From Alloalcanivorax mobilis (GTDB taxonomy: Bacteria; Pseudomonadota; Gammaproteobacteria; Pseudomonadales; Alcanivoracaceae), in assembly GCF_002864685.1 (NCBI RefSeq), contig NZ_NMQZ01000002.1, positions 124,001-188,000 of the forward strand: DNA of 64,000 nt, read 5' to 3'. The position numbers and the translations under genes were made by a program. Of this stretch, positions 17,757-26,992 are shown in pieces. Positions within the stretch are counted from its first letter, which is position 1, and every line of letters begins with the position of its first letter. The notes under the pieces were generated by a model, which was given only the letters and a program-made list of their open reading frames with translations, ran no database searches and was not told the DNA's origin.

Positions 17757-18590
17757 ATGACGGAAACAGCAATGACCAGTGACCCAACCAGCAAGCGCAT
17801 TGTTCAGCGTTTGCATGAAGTGGAACGAGAACACGGCGTGCGAGTGCTGTACGCAGTGGAGTCGGGCAGCCGTGCCTGGGGCTTTGCCTCGCCGGCCAGC
17901 GACTACGATGTACGCTTTATCTACAGCCACTCACGGGATTGGTACCTGAGCGTCGATGTGGAAGAACAGCGCGATGTGATTGAATACGAGCCCGCCGACG
18001 GTATTGACCTCAATGGTTGGGATCTGCGCAAGGCGCTGAAGCTGCTGGGGCACTCCAATCCGAGTGTGGTCGAATGGCTGCAATCGCCACGGGTTTACCT
18101 GGACAAGTGCCATTTCGGCGAACAGGCAAGAGCCCTGTGCGGCGAGGTTTACTCGGTGCAAAAAGGCATTCATCACTACTACAACATGGCGAAAAGCAAT
18201 TACCAGGGGCATTTGAAGGCGCAGCTGGTACCGCTGAAAAAATATTTTCATGTGTTGCGTGCTCTGTTCGCGGTGCGCTGGTTACAGGCCCACGGTGAAC
18301 CCGCGCCGGTCGAGTTCGAACGTCTGCGTGACCAGGTGCAAGATCAGACCGCGTTGAAACAGGCGATCGACAAACTGCTGGCCCGTCGCGGCAGTGGCCA
18401 CGATAAAGAGTTCATGCCCGCTATTCCGGCGCTCAATGAGTTCATCGAGTCGGAGCTCTCCGCCCTGGCGGCGACGGCCGCCCCTTCGCCGGCCACCGAT
18501 CCGGCGCAAGACGATCTGTCCGTGGTGAACAAGGTCTTTCGCCGTCTTCTGGAGAGCGAATCGTTGCCGACCCGGCCGGAGGGAGCGTGA
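17757..18590 (+). CDS. RlaP/YcgL-type nucleotidyltransferase (DNA polymerase beta superfamily)
   Basis: 277 residues, with AGGAG 8 nt upstream of the ATG. The catalytic signature is intact: ESGSRAWGFASPASDYDVRF, with GS followed by DxD. SNPSVVEWLQSP and HHYYNMAKSNYQGHL downstream are typical of RlaP, an RNA-repair-associated nucleotidyltransferase family. It lacks the RtcB/Rnl partners sometimes found next to it. The next gene starts at its stop codon (TGATG at 18588-18592), so the two are probably translationally coupled. Confidence 0.82.
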   Translation: MTETAMTSDPTSKRIVQRLHEVEREHGVRVLYAVESGSRAWGFASPASDYDVRFIYSHSRDWYLSVDVEEQRDVIEYEPADGIDLNGWDLRKALKLLGHSNPSVVEWLQSPRVYLDKCHFGEQARALCGEVYSVQKGIHHYYNMAKSNYQGHLKAQLVPLKKYFHVLRALFAVRWLQAHGEPAPVEFERLRDQVQDQTALKQAIDKLLARRGSGHDKEFMPAIPALNEFIESELSALAATAAPSPATDPAQDDLSVVNKVFRRLLESESLPTRPEGA

Positions 18591-19201
18591 TGTCACCACG
18601 TTGGACCCTGGGCGATGCGCAAGCCCTGGCCACACAATATCCGTACACCTTTTACAAGCCTTCGCCGGTGGCGATCACCGCGCTCCGGCCAGGCAATCTT
18701 GCCAAGTTGATCTTCGAGTTCGAATCGGATGATCCCCAGGCGCCCGGTGCCGAACGCATGTGGGTGTTGATCACCGGAGTGAACGAACAGGGTTTCATCG
18801 GTACGCTTAACAATCAGCCACTTTATATCGACCATCTTCAGCCCCACGATCCGGTGTCGTTTCAGGCCCGCCATATCATGGGCGTGGACGTGCCGGACCC
18901 GGTGCCCGCCTTGCCCGATCGATACCTTGCGCGCTGTTTAGTGACCAACAAGGTGCTGCGCGAAGGCGAGCCGGTAGGCTACCTGTATCGCGAAGAGCCT
19001 GACCAGGACGACGACAGCGGCTGGAGTTTTCTGGCCGGCGATGAAACCGAGGACTACCTGGAAGACACCGCCAATGCCGCCTATGTGTCGCTGGGTGCGG
19101 TACTCACCGTGGACGACGGCTTTATCGATCTGCTCGACCGGGAGCCGGGATGTGCCTTTGTCAAAGACGAAAACGGGGGGTTCGTGGAAGTGGTGGACTA
19201 G
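18590..19201 (+). CDS. DUF2314-like/DUF2185 (Imm33-like) two-domain protein
   Basis: 203 residues from the ATG at 18590, which has GGAGGGAG upstream. The first half (RMWVLITGVNEQGFIGTLNN, then LQPHDPVSFQARHIMG) resembles DUF2314. The second half (LARCLVTNKVLREGEPVGY, DDDSGWSFLAGDE, YVSLGAVLTVDDGFIDLL) is DUF2185, a family that includes Imm33-type immunity proteins. No toxin gene sits next to it; the coupled upstream gene is an RlaP nucleotidyltransferase. A housekeeping role is as likely as immunity. Confidence 0.7.
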   Translation: MSPRWTLGDAQALATQYPYTFYKPSPVAITALRPGNLAKLIFEFESDDPQAPGAERMWVLITGVNEQGFIGTLNNQPLYIDHLQPHDPVSFQARHIMGVDVPDPVPALPDRYLARCLVTNKVLREGEPVGYLYREEPDQDDDSGWSFLAGDETEDYLEDTANAAYVSLGAVLTVDDGFIDLLDREPGCAFVKDENGGFVEVVD

Positions 19202-19384
19202 GACCACCATCGGCCCGTCAGGCCCGCGATCCGGCCGAGTGCCGCTTCGCCATTGTGTGATGCCTATTGGTTGAACTCGACCCGGTGTCGCGTTAGAGCG
19301 GCGTGTCGTCTGTTAATGCCATGGACCGCGCCTGGCATGCTACGCTCCGCATGACCAGCCGTTTGCTCGCCAGGCCCATCGCCC

Positions 19385-20692
19385 ATGTTTTCTTTACCCA
19401 GAACCGCCACCGCGCCGTTTTGTCCCTCGGAAGTGCAGGGCAGCATCCACATTGATGCCGGTGCGCCGTTCGCGGCGCGCTTAAAGCGCTTCGTCGGCCC
19501 AGGCTTGCTGGTGGCGATCGGTTACATGGACCCGGGCAATTGGGCTACGGACATCGAGGCCGGTGCCCATTTTGGTTACGCGCTGCTGTGGGTGGTGGCG
19601 GTGTCGAGCATCGCCGCCATGTTCCTGCAGTTGCTCACCGCCCGGCTCGGCCTGGTCACTGGCCAGGATCTGGCGCAGCTCAGTTACCAGCGCTACGGGC
19701 CGGTGGGGCGGGCGGTGCAGTGGTTCAGCGCGGAAGTGTCGATCATCGCCTGCGACGTGGCCGAGGTGCTGGGCTGCGCACTGGCGTTCAACCTGTTGCT
19801 GGGCGTGCCGCTGGTGTGGGGTATCCTGCTCACCGTGCTTGATACGCTTATTGTGCTGGGCCTGAAAGGCCGTGGTTTCCGGCAAATCGAGGCGATCGTG
19901 CTGGGCCTGATCGGCACCATCGTGTTCTGCTTCGTGGCTCAGCTGGCCATGGTGCCGCCGGATTGGGGACCGGTGCTGGCCGGTCTGGTGCCCGGTAACC
20001 CGGGCCACGACAGCCGCGACGCCATCGTGCTGGCGCTGGGCATCGTCGGTGCCACCATCATGCCGCACAACCTCTATCTGCATTCCTCCGTGGTGCAGAC
20101 CCGTCGGGTAACGGGTGGCCGCGACACGGTCCGCGATACGCTGGCGATGGTGCGGGTGGACACCATCGGCTCATTGTTTCTCGCCATGTTGGTGAACGGC
20201 GCGATTCTGGTGCTGGCCGGCTCCGCGTTCCATGCCAGTGGCCTGACCGAGGTATCCAGCATCGACGACGCCTACCATCTGATTACGCCGATTGCCGGTG
20301 GGGCCGCCGCCGTGTTGTTCGGGGTCGCGTTGTTTGCCTCCGGGCAAAGCGCCACGCTCACGGGCACCATTGCCGGCCAGGTGATCATGGACGGCTTTCT
20401 CAAGCTGAAGATCCCCTGTTACCAGCGTCGCCTGATCACCCGCGGCCTGGCGCTGATTCCGGCGCTGGCCGGCGTGCTGATCCTGGGGGATGGCTCGGTG
20501 GGGACGCTACTGGTATGGAGCCAGGTGGTGCTGAGTGTGCAGTTGCCGTTCGCCATGTGGCCGCTGATCCGCTTCGCCAGCGAGCGTAGTGTCATGCAGA
20601 AGCACGTTTTGCCGGTGCCGATGCAGGCACTGGCTTGGGCGCTGTTCGCGCTGATCGGTGGTGCCAATTTGCTGCTGATCTTTGTTCTGTAA
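19385..20692 (+). CDS. mntH: Nramp-family divalent metal (Mn2+/Fe2+) transporter
   Basis: 435 residues with about 11 membrane segments. Both metal-site motifs are intact: DPGNWATD in helix 1 and GATIMPHNLYLHS in helix 6. MntH imports Mn2+, and Fe2+ less well, by proton symport at the inner membrane. The ATG at 19385 has no strong ribosome binding site, so a slightly different start is possible. No yybP-ykoY riboswitch or clear MntR/Fur box was recognised in the 183 bp upstream. A hairpin at 20757-20774 may end the transcript. Confidence 0.92.
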   Translation: MFSLPRTATAPFCPSEVQGSIHIDAGAPFAARLKRFVGPGLLVAIGYMDPGNWATDIEAGAHFGYALLWVVAVSSIAAMFLQLLTARLGLVTGQDLAQLSYQRYGPVGRAVQWFSAEVSIIACDVAEVLGCALAFNLLLGVPLVWGILLTVLDTLIVLGLKGRGFRQIEAIVLGLIGTIVFCFVAQLAMVPPDWGPVLAGLVPGNPGHDSRDAIVLALGIVGATIMPHNLYLHSSVVQTRRVTGGRDTVRDTLAMVRVDTIGSLFLAMLVNGAILVLAGSAFHASGLTEVSSIDDAYHLITPIAGGAAAVLFGVALFASGQSATLTGTIAGQVIMDGFLKLKIPCYQRRLITRGLALIPALAGVLILGDGSVGTLLVWSQVVLSVQLPFAMWPLIRFASERSVMQKHVLPVPMQALAWALFALIGGANLLLIFVL

Positions 20693-20756
20693 AGTCTCAC
20701 CGGCTACCGTTTCCGCCCGGGCAAGCCGAATCCGTGCTATGCTGCCGTTCGATTCA

Positions 20757-20774
20757 CCCCACCGCTTAGTGGGG
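20757..20774 (+). terminator. Hairpin downstream of mntH, possible terminator
   Basis: CCCCAC (20757-20762) and GTGGGG (20769-20774) form a perfect 6-bp stem with loop CGCTTA, followed by T-rich sequence (ACTTCTTGTTGTT). It lies 65 bp after the mntH stop. The U-tract is interrupted, so termination is uncertain. Confidence 0.4.
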
Positions 20775-20854
20775 ACTTCTTGTTGTTCTCCGGTCGCGCC
20801 AGGCCGGCATAATCGCCATTGCCCCTCTAAGCCATGCGCCGCTTGAGGAGCATT

Positions 20855-22093
20855 ATGACTACCGTTTCCACGCTTTCATTACGAGCCCGCCTTTATTCGG
20901 CGCAGGCACCTCCGAACACCACGCGCTCCGCTCCCGCTTTTGTCGCTTCCGCTCCACCTGACCCTCCGCTGCACACCGCCCACCTCCCCGCGCCCAGCGC
21001 CCGAAAACGCACCGCCACCGCGATTGTCTATTGCGAGGGGCAGTTCGGTGATATCGATGGCAAAACCGCCAACGGTCTGATTCGCCACTCGGAAAAATAC
21101 GACGTCCTGTCGGTGATCGACAGCCGGCAGGCGGGTCTGGATACCGGCGTGGTGCTGGATGGCGTGCCCAATGGCATTCCCATTTACGCCGATCTCGCCA
21201 TGGCGCTGAGCCAGGCCCCGGTGATGCCGGACTTTCTTATTTTCGGCATGGCGCCGGCCAGCGGCATGCTCTCCGATGATCAGCGAGCCGTGGTGCTGGC
21301 GGCCATGGGCGAGGGCATGAGCATCGTTAACGGGCTGCATGAATTCCTCAACGACGACGCCGAGTTCGCCACCGCCGCCATTGCTCACAACGTGGACATC
21401 GTTGATGTGCGCCGGCCCCGGCCCAAAAAGTATCTGCGCATGTTCAGTGGCCGCATTCACGAGGTGACCTGCCCGAGGATCGCGGTGCTGGGCACCGATT
21501 GCGCGATCGGTAAACGCACCACCGCCACGGTTCTGGCGGCGGCGCTGAACCGCATCGGGCTTAAGACGGTAATGGTGGGCACCGGTCAGACCGGGCTGAG
21601 TCAAGGCGCGCGTTACGGGGTGGCGCTGGATTCGGTGCCCTCTCAGTTTTGCGCCGGCGAGCTGGAAGCCACCATCGTTGACGCCTTCCATGCCGAGCAG
21701 CCGGACGTGATCATCATCGAGGGGCAGGGCGCGCTGAGCCACCCGGCGTTCTCCACCACCTCATTTATTCTGCGCGGCGCCTGCCCCCAGGCGGTGGTGC
21801 TGCAACACGCCCCGGCACGGAAGTTCCGTTGCGATTTCGAAGCCATGGCAATGCCTGACCCGGCCGACGAAATCAATTTGATCGAGACGTTTTCGGACAC
21901 TCGGGTGATCGGCCTGACACTCAACCATGAGCACATGGACAACACCCAGGTGAGCGCCGCGATCACCGCTTTCGGCGAGCGTCTCGCCATTCCCGTCACC
22001 GATGCCCTGGCCCGGCCCGAGCAGGAGCTGGTGAAAATGGTGTTGGCCGCGTTTCCCGAACTTCAGGCCGGGCGGAAAGGGGGAGTGCAATGA
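20855..22093 (+). CDS. DUF1611 family protein (DgcN-like)
   Basis: 412 residues from the ATG at 20855, which follows GAGGAGCATT. About 45 Pro/Ala-rich residues precede the conserved part. TATAIVYCEGQFGD, FLIFGMAPASGML and a P-loop-like GTDCAIGKRT (213-222), then IIIEGQGALSHP, place it in DUF1611. Members named DgcN have been linked to D-glutamate catabolism as acyltransferases (from memory). It overlaps the racemase-like gene by 4 nt (ATGA), so the two proteins probably act in one pathway. Confidence 0.82.
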   Translation: MTTVSTLSLRARLYSAQAPPNTTRSAPAFVASAPPDPPLHTAHLPAPSARKRTATAIVYCEGQFGDIDGKTANGLIRHSEKYDVLSVIDSRQAGLDTGVVLDGVPNGIPIYADLAMALSQAPVMPDFLIFGMAPASGMLSDDQRAVVLAAMGEGMSIVNGLHEFLNDDAEFATAAIAHNVDIVDVRRPRPKKYLRMFSGRIHEVTCPRIAVLGTDCAIGKRTTATVLAAALNRIGLKTVMVGTGQTGLSQGARYGVALDSVPSQFCAGELEATIVDAFHAEQPDVIIIEGQGALSHPAFSTTSFILRGACPQAVVLQHAPARKFRCDFEAMAMPDPADEINLIETFSDTRVIGLTLNHEHMDNTQVSAAITAFGERLAIPVTDALARPEQELVKMVLAAFPELQAGRKGGVQ

Positions 22094-23199
22094 GCGCGCC
22101 AAGGCTGGAAATCGACCTGGACAAGATCACCCATAACGCCCGTGTACTGGTGGAGGATCTCGGTGCCCGTGGCATCGTGGTGACCGGTGTCACCAAGGCC
22201 GCTCTGGGCGCGGTTGAAGTCGCCAAGGCAATGTTGCGCGCCGGCGTCAGCGGCCTGGGCGATTCGCGCATTGAAAACATCGAAGCGATGCGTCTGCAAC
22301 GCATCAGCGCGCCGATCATGCTGATCCGCTCGCCGATGCTCAGCCAGGCCGAGCGGGTGGTGAAATGCGCGGACATCAGCTTCAACACTGAACTGGCGGT
22401 GGTACGCCGGCTGTCGTCGGCGGCGCAAAACGCTGAACGCACCCATGGCATCGTACTGATGGTCGAGCTGGGTGACTTGCGCGAAGGGATTTTGCCCGCT
22501 GATCTGATCAACGCCGCCCGAGAGGTGGTGCGCCTGCCGCATCTGGCTCTCACCGGGATCGGCGTCAATCTGGCCTGCCACAGTGGCGTGGCGCCGGATC
22601 AGCACAACATGATGGCGCTGTCGGCGCTCGCCGACGAAGTGGAGGCCGCTCTCGACGTCAAGCTGGAGCTGGTCTCCGGTGGCAACTCGGCGAACCTGAA
22701 TTGGGCGCTGGGCAATGGCCGCGTCGGACGCATCAATCACCTGCGTCTCGGTGAAGCCATTCTTCTTGGCCGCGAGCCCTTGCACCGCGAACCCGTCGAC
22801 GGCCTTCACACCGACGCCATTTCCCTGGTGGCGGAAGTGATTGAGTCCAAGACCAAGCCTTCGCTGCCGTGGGGCACCTTGGCGGAGACCGCCTTCGGCG
22901 GTGACGTCACCTCCACCGACACTGGCGCCATGGCGCGCGCGATCCTGGCGGTGGGTGAACAGGACATCGCTCCGGATGGATTGGAGCCGCCGGAAGGGCT
23001 GACCATTCTTGGCGCCAGCGGTGATCATCTGCTGATCGATTGCGGGCAGCGGCGTTTACAGGTGGGCGCGGAAGTGCGCTTCGCGGTGAACTACAGCGCT
23101 CTGGTACGCGCCATGACTTCACCGTTCGTGGAAAAAGCCATGGCGCGGGGAAGCGCCCTCCGGCGTGGCGCCGCCCGGGCGCACGCCGGCTCGGTCTGA
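22090..23199 (+). CDS. Alanine/ornithine racemase-like PLP enzyme
   Basis: 369 residues, coupled to the DUF1611 gene by an ATGA overlap. Fold-type III signature: PLP lysine K36 in VTGVTKAALG, the barrel strand EIDLDKITHNARVL at the N-terminus, GIGVNLACHSGV and VSGGNSANL. This matches the YhfX/ornithine-racemase subgroup. The pair suggests racemisation of an amino acid followed by DUF1611 chemistry, or the reverse; the substrate cannot be read from sequence. The last about 25 residues are Ala/Arg-rich and look dispensable. Confidence 0.8.
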   Translation: MSAPRLEIDLDKITHNARVLVEDLGARGIVVTGVTKAALGAVEVAKAMLRAGVSGLGDSRIENIEAMRLQRISAPIMLIRSPMLSQAERVVKCADISFNTELAVVRRLSSAAQNAERTHGIVLMVELGDLREGILPADLINAAREVVRLPHLALTGIGVNLACHSGVAPDQHNMMALSALADEVEAALDVKLELVSGGNSANLNWALGNGRVGRINHLRLGEAILLGREPLHREPVDGLHTDAISLVAEVIESKTKPSLPWGTLAETAFGGDVTSTDTGAMARAILAVGEQDIAPDGLEPPEGLTILGASGDHLLIDCGQRRLQVGAEVRFAVNYSALVRAMTSPFVEKAMARGSALRRGAARAHAGSV

Positions 23200-23379
23200 G
23201 TCCGGTTGAAACGCGGTCGGGCCCGCTCGCCGGCCGGGGCCCTGGCGGCCCCCTTTAAATCCGGAATCGGGCCGTCATCTTTCGAATAGACGCTTTTTTT
23301 CCGGCGTTGAATTCGAACCGTGGGACCATGGCCTCGTCAGCACGTCGTCCAGAGGTTCCCCAACGCGAGGAGGCTTGCC

Positions 23380-24564
23380 ATGGCAGCCGATATGCAGGCG
23401 AACTCGATCCCCGACACCATGTGCGCCATGTTGCTCACCGGCCACGGCGACGTGGACCAGTTGGTGTACCGGAATGATGTGCCGGTGCCTGAGCCCGGGC
23501 CCGGCGAGGTGCTGGTGCGGGTGACCGCCACTGCCAAGAACAACACCGACCGCAAGGCACGCGAGGGTTTGTATCCGACTAAGGATAATGTCGAGGTTAC
23601 CTCGTTTCAGATTGGCGGCGAGGCGACCCTGACATTCCCACGCATCCAGGGCGCCGACATCGCCGGCCGGGTGGCGGCGGTGGGCGAAGGCGTCGATCCC
23701 GGACGCGTCGGTGAACGGGGCTTGCTGGACTTCAATCTCTATCCGGATCAACGCCGCGATTTGAACCTGACACCGGATTATTACGGCCACGGCGCCGATG
23801 GCGGTTTCGCGGAATACGTGGCGGTGCCGTCGGATCAGTTTTATCACGTCGACAACCCGGAGCTGGCGGACGCGGAGTTGGCGGCGATGGGCATGTGTTC
23901 CTACCAGACCGCGTTTCACATGCTCACCAGCGCTGAAGTCAAAGCCGGTGAAACCGTGCTGGTCAGCGGTGCCAGTGGCGGTGTGGGCACGGCGCTGATT
24001 CAGTTGTGCCGGATCATCGGGGCGATTCCCTACGCATTGAGTACGCCGGATAAAGCCACCGCGTTGCGGGAGCTGGGCGCGGAGGCGGTGTTGGACCGCT
24101 CGCAAATGGAGGGCTTCGCGGAGCGCGTCGCCGCGCTCACCAACGGCAAGCCGTTGGACGCGGTGATGGATCTGGTCGGTGGCGAAATGACGGACCGTTT
24201 TATCGACGCGATGACTTTTGAGATGAAGCGCCGAAGCGGTTACCCGAGACTGAGCATCGCCGGTGCCAGTGCCGGTAATCTCAGCGAAATACTGTGGACG
24301 CGCATTTATCTGTACCAAGTGCGCATTCATGGCGTTTCTCATGGCACCCGCGACGAGGCGGCTCAGTTGATCGAATGGATCCGCGCCGGCCGTCTTAAAC
24401 CGGTACTGCACGGTGCCTTCAAGCTGTCGGAACTGCACCAGGCGGAGCGTTACTTCGTGAATCGCGGCGGCGGATTTCTCGGCAAAATCGTGATGGTTCC
24501 GGATCGGCAGTGGCAAACCCACGGTGCCCGTTTCGCCGTTGACGCCCGGGAGCAAACGCCATGA
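23380..24564 (+). CDS. MDR family zinc-type alcohol dehydrogenase/quinone oxidoreductase-like
   Basis: 394 residues from the ATG at 23380, behind GAGGAGG. The N-terminal GroES-like domain (VPEPGPGEVLVRV, FPRIQGADIAGRVAAVGEG) and the Rossmann domain (VLVSGASGGVGTALIQLCR) are clear. The usual catalytic-zinc Cys in the GxDxAG region appears absent, as in quinone-reductase-type members, so the reaction may be zinc-independent. It overlaps the proline-racemase-like gene by 4 nt and lies 180 bp after the racemase, so one catabolic cluster is likely. Substrate unknown. Confidence 0.8.
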   Translation: MAADMQANSIPDTMCAMLLTGHGDVDQLVYRNDVPVPEPGPGEVLVRVTATAKNNTDRKAREGLYPTKDNVEVTSFQIGGEATLTFPRIQGADIAGRVAAVGEGVDPGRVGERGLLDFNLYPDQRRDLNLTPDYYGHGADGGFAEYVAVPSDQFYHVDNPELADAELAAMGMCSYQTAFHMLTSAEVKAGETVLVSGASGGVGTALIQLCRIIGAIPYALSTPDKATALRELGAEAVLDRSQMEGFAERVAALTNGKPLDAVMDLVGGEMTDRFIDAMTFEMKRRSGYPRLSIAGASAGNLSEILWTRIYLYQVRIHGVSHGTRDEAAQLIEWIRAGRLKPVLHGAFKLSELHQAERYFVNRGGGFLGKIVMVPDRQWQTHGARFAVDAREQTP

Positions 24565-25601
24565 GTGAGACGCTGAAGATCAAGCTGATGGATACCCACG
24601 CCGGCGGCGATGTCAGCCGTATCGTGTTCGCGGGCATCGACCGGCTGCCCGGTGACACCGTGCGCCAACAAATGGAGTATCTGCGTGACGACGCGGACGG
24701 CTTACGGCGGCTGCTGTTGAATGAGCCGTATGGCATTCCGGAAATGTCCGTGGACCTGATCGTTCCCGCCTGCGACCCCGAGGCGGAAGTGGGGTACATC
24801 ATCATGGAAGTGATGGGCTACCCGATTTACTCCGGCTCCAACACCCTGTGCACCGCCACCGCGGTGCTGGAAAGCGGCCTGGTGGAGAAACGGGAAGGGC
24901 TGCGGAGTTTTAAGATGGAGTCGCCGGCGGGGCTGGTGAACATTGAGGCCCGGGTGCGCGATGGCGTGGTGGAATCGGTCACCTGCGGTGGCCTGCCCAG
25001 TTACATCGACAGCTATCGTCACCGCATCCACGTGCCCAACCTCGGCGATGTGACCTACAGCGTGGCCTACAGCGGCGGCTTCTACGCACTGGTGGACGCG
25101 GCCGCGCTGGGCTTTGATCTGACTCTGGACGAAGAGCGCGATCTGGCCCGTTGCGCCGAGGCCATTGTCGCCGCCTTGCAGGCGGAGCGGGGCTTTTCCC
25201 ACTACACCCTGGGCGATGTCGGGCCGTTGCCGTTCCTGCATTTCATGGGCCCGGTGGAACAGGTCAGCGATCACTTCTATCGGTCGCGCTCCGCCACCTA
25301 TGTGCACCCCGGGGTGATCTGTCGCAGCACCACCGGCACAGGCACCTCGGCGCGGCTGGCGCTGATGCACCACGAAGGCATGATTTCACCCGGCGACCGC
25401 CTGGAAACCGTGTCTTTGCGCGGCTCCGGTTTTATCGGCGAGTTCATTGAGGTGAACAACGTGGACGGCCACCAGGTGGTGGACAACACCATTACCGGCA
25501 AAAGCTATGTGCTCGCCCACTCCGAAACGGTGGTCAACTGTGACGATCCGATGGTGGATTGCGCCGGGCTACACCACATTCTCACCGACAGCCATGAGTA
25601 A
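24561..25601 (+). CDS. Proline racemase superfamily protein lacking both catalytic cysteines
   Basis: 346 residues, normal for the family, coupled by ATGA to the dehydrogenase gene. MDTHAGGDVSRIV at the N-terminus and GTGTSARLAL near 259-268 fix the family. The two Cys positions of racemases and epimerases are replaced: S91 in YSGSNTL (usual MCGH) and T258 in CRSTTGTGTS (usual DRSPCGTGTS). A Thr at the second site is typical of trans-3-hydroxy-L-proline dehydratase, but that enzyme keeps the first Cys. A changed reaction, perhaps a dehydratase or isomerase on an imino acid, is inferred. The reading frame is intact and its context is conserved metabolism. Confidence 0.8.
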   Translation: MSETLKIKLMDTHAGGDVSRIVFAGIDRLPGDTVRQQMEYLRDDADGLRRLLLNEPYGIPEMSVDLIVPACDPEAEVGYIIMEVMGYPIYSGSNTLCTATAVLESGLVEKREGLRSFKMESPAGLVNIEARVRDGVVESVTCGGLPSYIDSYRHRIHVPNLGDVTYSVAYSGGFYALVDAAALGFDLTLDEERDLARCAEAIVAALQAERGFSHYTLGDVGPLPFLHFMGPVEQVSDHFYRSRSATYVHPGVICRSTTGTGTSARLALMHHEGMISPGDRLETVSLRGSGFIGEFIEVNNVDGHQVVDNTITGKSYVLAHSETVVNCDDPMVDCAGLHHILTDSHE

Positions 25602-25610
25602 CGCCGCCGG

Positions 25611-26939
25611 TTAGCCGTCGTGGCCGGCCATGCGGCGAGCGTATTCCGGCAGGGTCCCTGGTTTCGGAGGCCGCACGCCGATCAGGAACGCAATGCTGGC
25701 CACCACGTTGAGCGCCGCCATCAACATGAACGCATGGGCGTAACCGCTTTGCCCGGCGCCGGCCTGGATCAGAGAGCCGGAAACGGCCGGTGCGATCAGC
25801 CCGGCGGAGGTGGCCACCGCCAGCAGCACGCCGAGCATGGTGCCACGGTGCTCGGGCAGAATCATGTCGGAGACAATGGCGTTGCCGAGCGGATAGCCAG
25901 GGCTGCCCAGGGCGCTGGCGATGACCAGAAACACCACCGCCAGGCCGGTGCCCGGCACTGACACGAACAAGTACCAGCAGGTGGCCGAACACAGCCCCAG
26001 CAGGCCCATCATATAAACCCGCGATTTGCGACTGCTTTGTGTTTTTCGGAACAGTACGTCCGCCAGATAACAGAACAGCAAAGAGGCCAGGGCACCGGCC
26101 AGCCAGGGCAGAGCCTCGTAGGTTTGGGCTTGCGCGTGGGTCAGGTGGCGCACCTCTTCCAGGTACGGCGGCACCCACACAATCATCAGCGCCAGCCCCC
26201 AATAACTGGCGAACCCGGCCAAAGCGATCAGGATAAAATCCCGTGAAAAAATGGCGGGCATCAGATGACGCCAGGCAATGCTCTGTGTTGGCCGCTGTTC
26301 GGGGGTGCCCTCCGGCGAGGGCAGACCCAGGCTGGCCGGGCTCTCCTTGGAGAGTGCCGTCCAGGCCAGCACCCAGACAGTGCCGATAATACCGAGAAAG
26401 ATGAACGCCGAGCGCCAGCCAAAATGATAGATGAAGTAGATCAGCACCGGTGCCGCCAGGGCCGGACCCAGGGCACCGCCAATCGTCACCAGGGAAAAGC
26501 CCAGGCCGCGCTGGGATTGGGGTAACCATTTCGCCACCGCGTGGATCGATAGATTGTAGGATGGCCCCTCGGCGGCGCCGAGCACCACCCGCGTGGCCAC
26601 CAGCTGTGGCAGGCTGGCAATAAAGACGGTAACGAACTGGGTGGCGGCCCATACCGAGGCCATGCCAGCCAGCAGAGTCTTGGTGCGAAAGCGATCGGAA
26701 AGGCGGCCCACCACCAGACCGGAAATGGAGAAAAACCAGAAGAAAGCGCTTCCCACCAGGCCGAACTGCTCATGGTTGAGGCCCAGGTCTTTCATGATCG
26801 GTACCGCAGCAAAACCGATGATCGTCTTATCGGCGAAATTGATCACGCCGAGGAAGAACAAAAATGCGATCGCCGACCATTTGTAGAACGTCAGGCTTCT
26901 GCGTGCTGGCTGAATCGAATGCTCGCCTCGGAGTGCCAT
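25611..26939 (-). CDS. MFS transporter, ACS (anion:cation symporter)-like
   Basis: 442 residues from the ATG at 26939, which follows GGGAG; in-frame codons reach 27038 but would run through the promoter. Twelve membrane segments, with FADKTIIGFAAVPIMKDLGL in helix 1 and LSDRFRTKTLL in the helix 2-3 loop, fit the ACS branch that imports organic anions such as hexuronates and phthalate. It is convergent with the racemase cluster (9 bp between stops) and divergent from a TetR gene. An uptake role for the cluster's substrate is plausible but inferred. Confidence 0.82.
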   Translation of the reverse strand: MALRGEHSIQPARRSLTFYKWSAIAFLFFLGVINFADKTIIGFAAVPIMKDLGLNHEQFGLVGSAFFWFFSISGLVVGRLSDRFRTKTLLAGMASVWAATQFVTVFIASLPQLVATRVVLGAAEGPSYNLSIHAVAKWLPQSQRGLGFSLVTIGGALGPALAAPVLIYFIYHFGWRSAFIFLGIIGTVWVLAWTALSKESPASLGLPSPEGTPEQRPTQSIAWRHLMPAIFSRDFILIALAGFASYWGLALMIVWVPPYLEEVRHLTHAQAQTYEALPWLAGALASLLFCYLADVLFRKTQSSRKSRVYMMGLLGLCSATCWYLFVSVPGTGLAVVFLVIASALGSPGYPLGNAIVSDMILPEHRGTMLGVLLAVATSAGLIAPAVSGSLIQAGAGQSGYAHAFMLMAALNVVASIAFLIGVRPPKPGTLPEYARRMAGHDG

Positions 26940-26992
26940 GGAATCTCCCGCCGATACAGAGGGCGCTTGGCGCCGCCTGGGGAAATATGTAT

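Noticed and set aside
19202-19384. Manganese riboswitch (yybP-ykoY) upstream of mntH
   Set aside because: The conserved loop motifs were not found and no suitable stem is apparent.
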